Shown in pieces: positions 5,798 through 8,597 of a stretch of DNA of 8,597 nt (position 1 is the first letter of the stretch; each line of letters begins with the position of its first letter). The position numbers were made by a program, and so were the translations under genes. The notes under the pieces were generated by a model. The model did no database searches. It was not told where the DNA came from and worked only from the letters and a program-made list of their open reading frames with translations. Origin of the DNA: Caldifarciminota bacterium (lineage in GTDB: Bacteria; Hydrothermota; Tepidihabitantia; Tepidihabitantales; Tepidihabitantaceae); NCBI GenBank assembly GCA_016935775.1, contig JAFGQF010000094.1, positions 1 through 8,597 of the forward strand, read 5' to 3'.

Positions 5798-5810
5798 CAG
5801 CCCGCGGGGC
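5781..5810. repeat. 30-bp near-perfect palindrome centred on the PHP promoter -35 box
   Basis: Arms GCCCCGCCGGCTGT (5781-5794) and ACAGCCCGCGGGGC (5797-5810) pair at 13 of 14 positions across a 2-nt centre. The predicted -35 TTGACA sits at the centre. It starts about 21 nt past the M28 gene stop. It may be an operator, or a stem-loop ending the M28 transcript (no U-run), or both. Confidence 0.65.
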
Positions 5811-5831
5811 GATGTGACTGTCGTCGGCCGG

Positions 5832-7439
5832 CTAGAAGCTGAGCACCGCCTTGGCCGTGGCCGAGCCGGCACCGTCGGCCAGCCGCAACAGGTAGATGCC
5901 GGGAGCCAGCGCCAGGCCGCCGCCGTCGGTGCCGTCCCAGGTCACCGAGCGCAAACCGGCCGCGGCCAGCTCGCGCACGCTTCGGCCGGTCGCGTCGAAA
6001 ACCTCCAGCCGGGCCGCCGGGCCGGCCGGCCGCGACAACCGCAGGACGAACGGCCCGCGCCCGATGGCGGGCTCGACCCCGGTGATGCGCGCCGGGCCCC
6101 GCGCCGGGCTCTCCTCAACCCCGGTCGGCTGGTACGCGCCGGCCAGCTTGGCGATGCTCGCCACCGCCGCCCGGGTCGCCTCGGTCGCCATCGGCCAGTT
6201 GTTGGTCCCGCAGTTCACGTAGTAGAGCGGGCCGATGGTGTCGCCGATGGTGTGGTACTTGGGCGTGAAATCGCGCTCGATGCCCATCAGCGCCGGGTAG
6301 CCGCGCGCGATGAACGAGTAGTGATCGGAGTTTGGCTGGATGTAACTGCTCACGCTCCGCTTGGTCTTCAGGGTCGTGAACGTGTCCGCCTGGGCGATGT
6401 AATGGTCCACCAGCCAGCCGCAGGCCGGGTTCGAAGACTTGCCGATCACGTCCAGCGAATCCCGGCTCTCCCGGCCGTAGGAAATCATGTCGAAGTTCAG
6501 CATCGCCTTGATCGAATCCCCGCGCCGGTGACAGAACTCGGCGAAACTGTCCGACCCGTAAAGCCCCTGCTCCTCGCCCGCGAACCCGATGAACATCACC
6601 GTGTTCTCGAACTCCACGCCCTGGAACACCCTGGCCGCCTCCAGCACCGCGGTCGTGCCCGACGCGTTGTCGTCCGACCCCGGGCACCGGTTCGGCACCT
6701 GGTTCGAGGTCGCGTCGGTGTGGCCGCCGATGACATAGATGCGCTGCGGGTTCACCGTGCCCCGGCGAATGCCCACCGCGTTCGGCGCGTAACCGTTGCG
6801 GAAAGGGAACAGGTACGTCGTGTCGCAGCCGTACTCCTCGAACCTGGCGCGCACCCACTCGACCGCGGCGAAACACGAATCGTGAGTAGAATAGCGCGTC
6901 ACGAAATCCTCAAGCCGCTGGATTGTCCCGAGCACCGAGTCCTGGCTCACCGCGCCAACCAGGTCCCAGACCAGCGAATCGCCCACCGCCGGCAGCGGTG
7001 GCGGCCCGCCATCCAGCCGGTCGAACACCAGCGGCCGCATCCGGATTCGCGCCAGCTCGACCGGCAGGCGGTTCATCTCCAGCACCCGGTCCTCGGACGT
7101 CGCCAGCAGCACGTTGCCGGCGTCCTCGAACAACACCCGGCCGAACTCGGCCAAACGCGCCGGCGGAAAACCGCCCCGCGGCATCGCGTACAGGTACAGC
7201 CGGCTCTCCGGGTCGCGGTCCAGCACCACCGCCCCGAACTCGGCCTCCAGGCGGTCCAGCTCCGCAACCCCGGCCCGCACCAAAGTCGCCTCCTCCAACT
7301 CGGCCACCACCTCGAAACCCTCTCCGGCCAGCCCGGCGGGGTCTGGTGCGAAAGAACGGTCCACCCTGACCAAAAAACTCTCGCCGGCAAATACCACCGA
7401 CCCGGCCGCCAGCAAAGCCACTGCCGTCATCATTCTCAT
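5832..7439 (-). CDS. Secreted M28 family zinc aminopeptidase with C-terminal sorting-type tail
   Basis: 535 aa from ATG 7439, chosen because AGGAG (7445-7449) lies 5 nt upstream; an ATG five codons earlier (7454) has no such site. Signal peptide about 1-19 (MTAVALLAAGSVVFAG). An N-terminal propeptide-like region of about 150 residues precedes the M28 catalytic domain (about 165-435). All five co-catalytic zinc positions and the general base can be read: H240 (IGGHTDA), D256/D257 (PGSDDNASG), E289 base and E290 (GFAGEEQGLYGS), D317 (NFDMISY) and H373 (NSDHYSF). It should remove N-terminal residues from extracellular peptides. The last 60 residues (ARLEVFDATGRSVREL... APGIYLLRLADG) form a T9SS/FlgD-Ig-like tail like that of the PHP protein. 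The nearest relatives by motif are leucyl/Aminopeptidase-S-like secreted enzymes. Its own promoter is predicted upstream. Confidence 0.92.
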   Translation of the reverse strand: MRMMTAVALLAAGSVVFAGESFLVRVDRSFAPDPAGLAGEGFEVVAELEEATLVRAGVAELDRLEAEFGAVVLDRDPESRLYLYAMPRGGFPPARLAEFGRVLFEDAGNVLLATSEDRVLEMNRLPVELARIRMRPLVFDRLDGGPPPLPAVGDSLVWDLVGAVSQDSVLGTIQRLEDFVTRYSTHDSCFAAVEWVRARFEEYGCDTTYLFPFRNGYAPNAVGIRRGTVNPQRIYVIGGHTDATSNQVPNRCPGSDDNASGTTAVLEAARVFQGVEFENTVMFIGFAGEEQGLYGSDSFAEFCHRRGDSIKAMLNFDMISYGRESRDSLDVIGKSSNPACGWLVDHYIAQADTFTTLKTKRSVSSYIQPNSDHYSFIARGYPALMGIERDFTPKYHTIGDTIGPLYYVNCGTNNWPMATEATRAAVASIAKLAGAYQPTGVEESPARGPARITGVEPAIGRGPFVLRLSRPAGPAARLEVFDATGRSVRELAAAGLRSVTWDGTDGGGLALAPGIYLLRLADGAGSATAKAVLSF

Positions 7440-7485
7440 TCGCGCTCCTGTCATTCAGGTCCTTGGTGCCATCCAACTACATTAG

Positions 7486-7515
7486 ATGGTACCCGGCCGC
7501 AAACGGTGCTGTCAA
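7486..7515 (-). promoter_or_regulatory. Predicted promoter of the M28 peptidase gene
   Basis: Minus sense: consensus -35 TTGACA (7515-7510), 18-nt spacer, -10 TACCAT (7491-7486, 4 of 6). The predicted leader is about 40 nt and includes the AGGAG site. The 79-bp gap to the VOC gene stop shows no clear terminator. Confidence 0.45.
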
Positions 7516-7533
7516 CGCCGGACGAAGTGGCAT

Positions 7534-7902
7534 CTAGCCGGAACGCTTCTCCTGGACCATCGCGAAACAGACCCCGGACGGCTCGTTAAAGAGACAGACC
7601 AGCGACCCCGGCACCGGCTCCTCGGGCCCGAGCACAATATGACCACCGCACTCCTCCACCTGCCTGGCCTTGGCGTGGATGTCGTCCACAGCGATGTAGA
7701 CGGCCACGAACGGCAGCTTGGCGCGTCTCAGGGTGAAGATGTACCCTTGTGCCGGGTTTGAACCGGCCGGCGGGTTCGCCCGGTAGAATCCCAGCTGCTC
7801 GTCGAAGACGACCTCCCAGCCGAACACCTTTCGGAAGAACTCGGCCGACCTCTCCTGGTCGTGCGAGGCCAGCTCCCAACATACCACCGGGTTATTGCCC
7901 AT
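7534..7902 (-). CDS. VOC superfamily (glyoxalase/bleomycin-resistance fold) protein, 122 aa
   Basis: Small cytoplasmic protein with two beta-alpha-beta-beta-beta repeats: first ELASHDQERSAEFFRKVFGWEV (read as about residues 10-31), second VYIAVDDIHAKARQVEECGG with LGPEEPVPG and a closing FNEPSGVCFAMVQ. The position usually filled by His before the second-repeat AVDDI is Tyr or Ile here, and the C-terminal Glu of the usual GNxFELxQ pattern is Ala. A metal-dependent glyoxalase I activity is therefore doubtful; a ligand-binding or metal-free role is as likely. Start ATG 7902 has GGAGG (7909-7913) 6 nt upstream. It is divergent from the GNAT gene across 49 bp, so the two may be co-regulated. Substrate unknown. 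Confidence 0.85.
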   Translation of the reverse strand: MGNNPVVCWELASHDQERSAEFFRKVFGWEVVFDEQLGFYRANPPAGSNPAQGYIFTLRRAKLPFVAVYIAVDDIHAKARQVEECGGHIVLGPEEPVPGSLVCLFNEPSGVCFAMVQEKRSG

Positions 7903-7917
7903 TGTCGTCCTCCATGC

Positions 7918-7945
7918 TTGACCAGCGCCGGCCGGCTGCTACTCT
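7918..7945 (+). promoter_or_regulatory. Predicted leaderless-type promoter of the GNAT gene
   Basis: -35 TTGACC (7918-7923), 16-nt spacer, -10 TACTCT (7940-7945), then 6 nt to the ATG at 7952. No Shine-Dalgarno. Same layout as the PHP promoter on the other strand. Confidence 0.55.
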
Positions 7946-7951
7946 GCTGCG

Positions 7952-8437
7952 ATGCCTGACCAATACTCGCTTCGTCCTGCCCGGATCGAAGACCTCGCCG
8001 CTATCAACGAACTGGCCGAAGTGATGGACTCGCTCCACCGCGAGCACCTTCCGAACCGGTTCAGGAAGCCCGAAGGTCCAAACCGCTCTCGTGAGTACGT
8101 CGAGTCGCTCATCCGCGATGAGAACACCTTCCTGCACGTTGCCGAGTCGGCGGGCGACGTCGTCGGCCTCATCAACGCCGGGCTTGATACGACCCCGGAC
8201 ATCCCCATCAAGCGGCCGCGCCGGTTCCTGAGAATCCGGGGCGTCGTCGTCCGGCCCGACCGCCGACGCCAAGGTGTCGCAACCGCGCTGTTCCGGGCTG
8301 CCTGCGACTGGGCCGCGCTCCACGGCGCGGTCGAGGTCCAGCTCTCGGTCTACGACTTCAATGCCGCGGCTGCCGCATTCTGGCAGGCCCACGGCTTCAG
8401 TTGTCTCAGTCACCGTTTGTTCCGTCCGTTGCCCTGA
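7952..8437 (+). CDS. GNAT family N-acetyltransferase, 161 aa
   Basis: The only convincing plus-strand gene. It starts with the usual GNAT beginning (YSLRPARIEDLAAINEL), and the acetyl-CoA-binding motif A is clear at about 96-117 (RGVVVRPDRRRQGVATALF, with the Arg/Gln-x-x-Gly-x-Ala pyrophosphate loop QGVA). The C-terminal motif B has LSVYDFNAAAAAFWQAHGF, typical of single-domain acetyltransferases of small molecules or protein N-termini. It transfers acetyl from acetyl-CoA to an amine; substrate unknown. Cytoplasmic. ATG 7952 follows a -10 box by 6 nt and lacks a Shine-Dalgarno. Its last 32 bp overlap the end of the opposite-strand M23 gene. Confidence 0.92.
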   Translation: MPDQYSLRPARIEDLAAINELAEVMDSLHREHLPNRFRKPEGPNRSREYVESLIRDENTFLHVAESAGDVVGLINAGLDTTPDIPIKRPRRFLRIRGVVVRPDRRRQGVATALFRAACDWAALHGAVEVQLSVYDFNAAAAAFWQAHGFSCLSHRLFRPLP

Positions 8438-8597
8438 ACGCGAACCGAACCAGCGTCGCAAGGCTTTCCTGTGCGGCCAGGAAAGCCGTCATCGCCGCGG
8501 CCGGGACCCGGCGAAACCCGGACGGCAACACCTCGAGCGGGTCCACCGGCTTGCCCGCCCGCCGCACGCTGAAGTCGAGATGAAACCCGGTCGAGAC
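8406..8597 (-). CDS. C-terminal end of an M23 family metallopeptidase, 5' part beyond window edge
   Basis: 63 codons are visible before the TGA at 8408-8406. STGFHLDFSV, followed by GKPVDPLEVLPSG, is the closing part of an M23/LytM domain: the last strand with the catalytic His and the xVDPLxxL hallmark. The usual second His of HxH is Asp here (HLDF); I recall the same HLDF/HLDY form in some Bacteroidetes-type M23 proteins, so it may be a lineage variant rather than a defect. A helical tail of about 35 residues (VPAAAMTAFLAAQESLATL) follows, as in OapA/Csd3-type M23 proteins. It is the C-terminal half that the M23 gene at the left edge lacks. It ends inside the GNAT gene, tail to tail. Confidence 0.8.
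   Translation of the reverse strand, partial: VSTGFHLDFSVRRAGKPVDPLEVLPSGFRRVPAAAMTAFLAAQESLATLVRFAFRATDGTNGD
8462..8487. terminator. Perfect 10-bp hairpin 24 bp after the GNAT stop
   Basis: GGCTTTCCTG (8462-8471) and CAGGAAAGCC (8478-8487) pair exactly around a 6-nt loop. It may end GNAT transcription on the plus strand although no T-run follows. It also lies in the coding sequence of the opposite M23 gene (codes TAFLAAQESL), so it could be a by-product of that coding. Confidence 0.4.

Noticed and set aside
7440..7470. Five-codon leader peptide (MAPRT) before the M28 gene
   Set aside because: A short ATG...TGA occurs by chance often; no codon run or alternative stem supports attenuation.
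5727..7589. Plus-strand open frame of 620 codons opposite the M28 gene
   Set aside because: Antisense shadow caused by high GC; the minus-strand protein has the full M28 zinc-ligand set.
1..8597. CRISPR array, tRNA, rRNA, insertion sequence or attachment site
   Set aside because: No regularly spaced repeats, cloverleaf, rRNA-like stretch, transposase or terminal repeats were seen on either strand.

Overview
This is a GC-rich window (roughly two thirds G+C by eye), almost all coded on the minus strand. It looks like a bacterial chromosome segment with an emphasis on exported proteins. Two exported enzymes, a PHP-fold hydrolase and an M28 aminopeptidase, end in beta-rich tails of the type IX secretion sorting / FlgD-Ig-like kind. 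Together with OapA/Csd3-type M23 endopeptidase sequence this suggests the FCB superphylum, perhaps a GC-rich candidate phylum such as WOR-3 or Eisenbacteria. That placement is inference from domain style only. I see no phage, plasmid, transposon, CRISPR, rRNA or tRNA signature.

Layout, left to right. Positions 1-959 (minus) hold the N-terminal three quarters of a membrane-anchored M23 cell-wall endopeptidase cut by the window edge. Directly upstream and probably co-transcribed is a secreted staphylococcal-nuclease-family protein with a C-terminal OB-like domain and an intact active site (982-1758). Positions 1891-2592 carry three small overlapping genes on the minus strand, two coding single-pass membrane proteins and one a small soluble protein, none of which I recognise. 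Positions 2820-3608 hold a second copy of the nuclease/OB protein in which four of the five catalytic and metal positions are changed, so it is a likely pseudoenzyme. The order is therefore dead nuclease, three small genes, live nuclease, wall hydrolase.

Positions 3657-5762 code a secreted PHP-domain (CehA/McbA-like) metallohydrolase, and 5832-7439 a secreted M28 zinc aminopeptidase. A small VOC-fold protein (7534-7902, minus) and a GNAT acetyltransferase (7952-8437, plus) are divergent across 49 bp. The right edge (8406-8597, minus) holds the C-terminal end of an M23 endopeptidase, overlapping the GNAT gene tail to tail by 32 bp.

Regulatory reading: two classes of gene start are visible. 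Genes with a Shine-Dalgarno sequence (M23, active nuclease, two of the small genes, M28, VOC) contrast with three genes (PHP, degenerate nuclease, GNAT) that lack one and instead have a TAnnnT -10 box 6-9 nt before the start codon, as expected for leaderless mRNAs. Several strong G+C hairpins separate transcription units, and two of them are centred on a predicted -35 element. The most original parts are the active/degenerate nuclease pair around three unknown small genes, the leaderless promoter set, and the fact that the two M23 fragments at the window ends are complementary halves of the same kind of protein.
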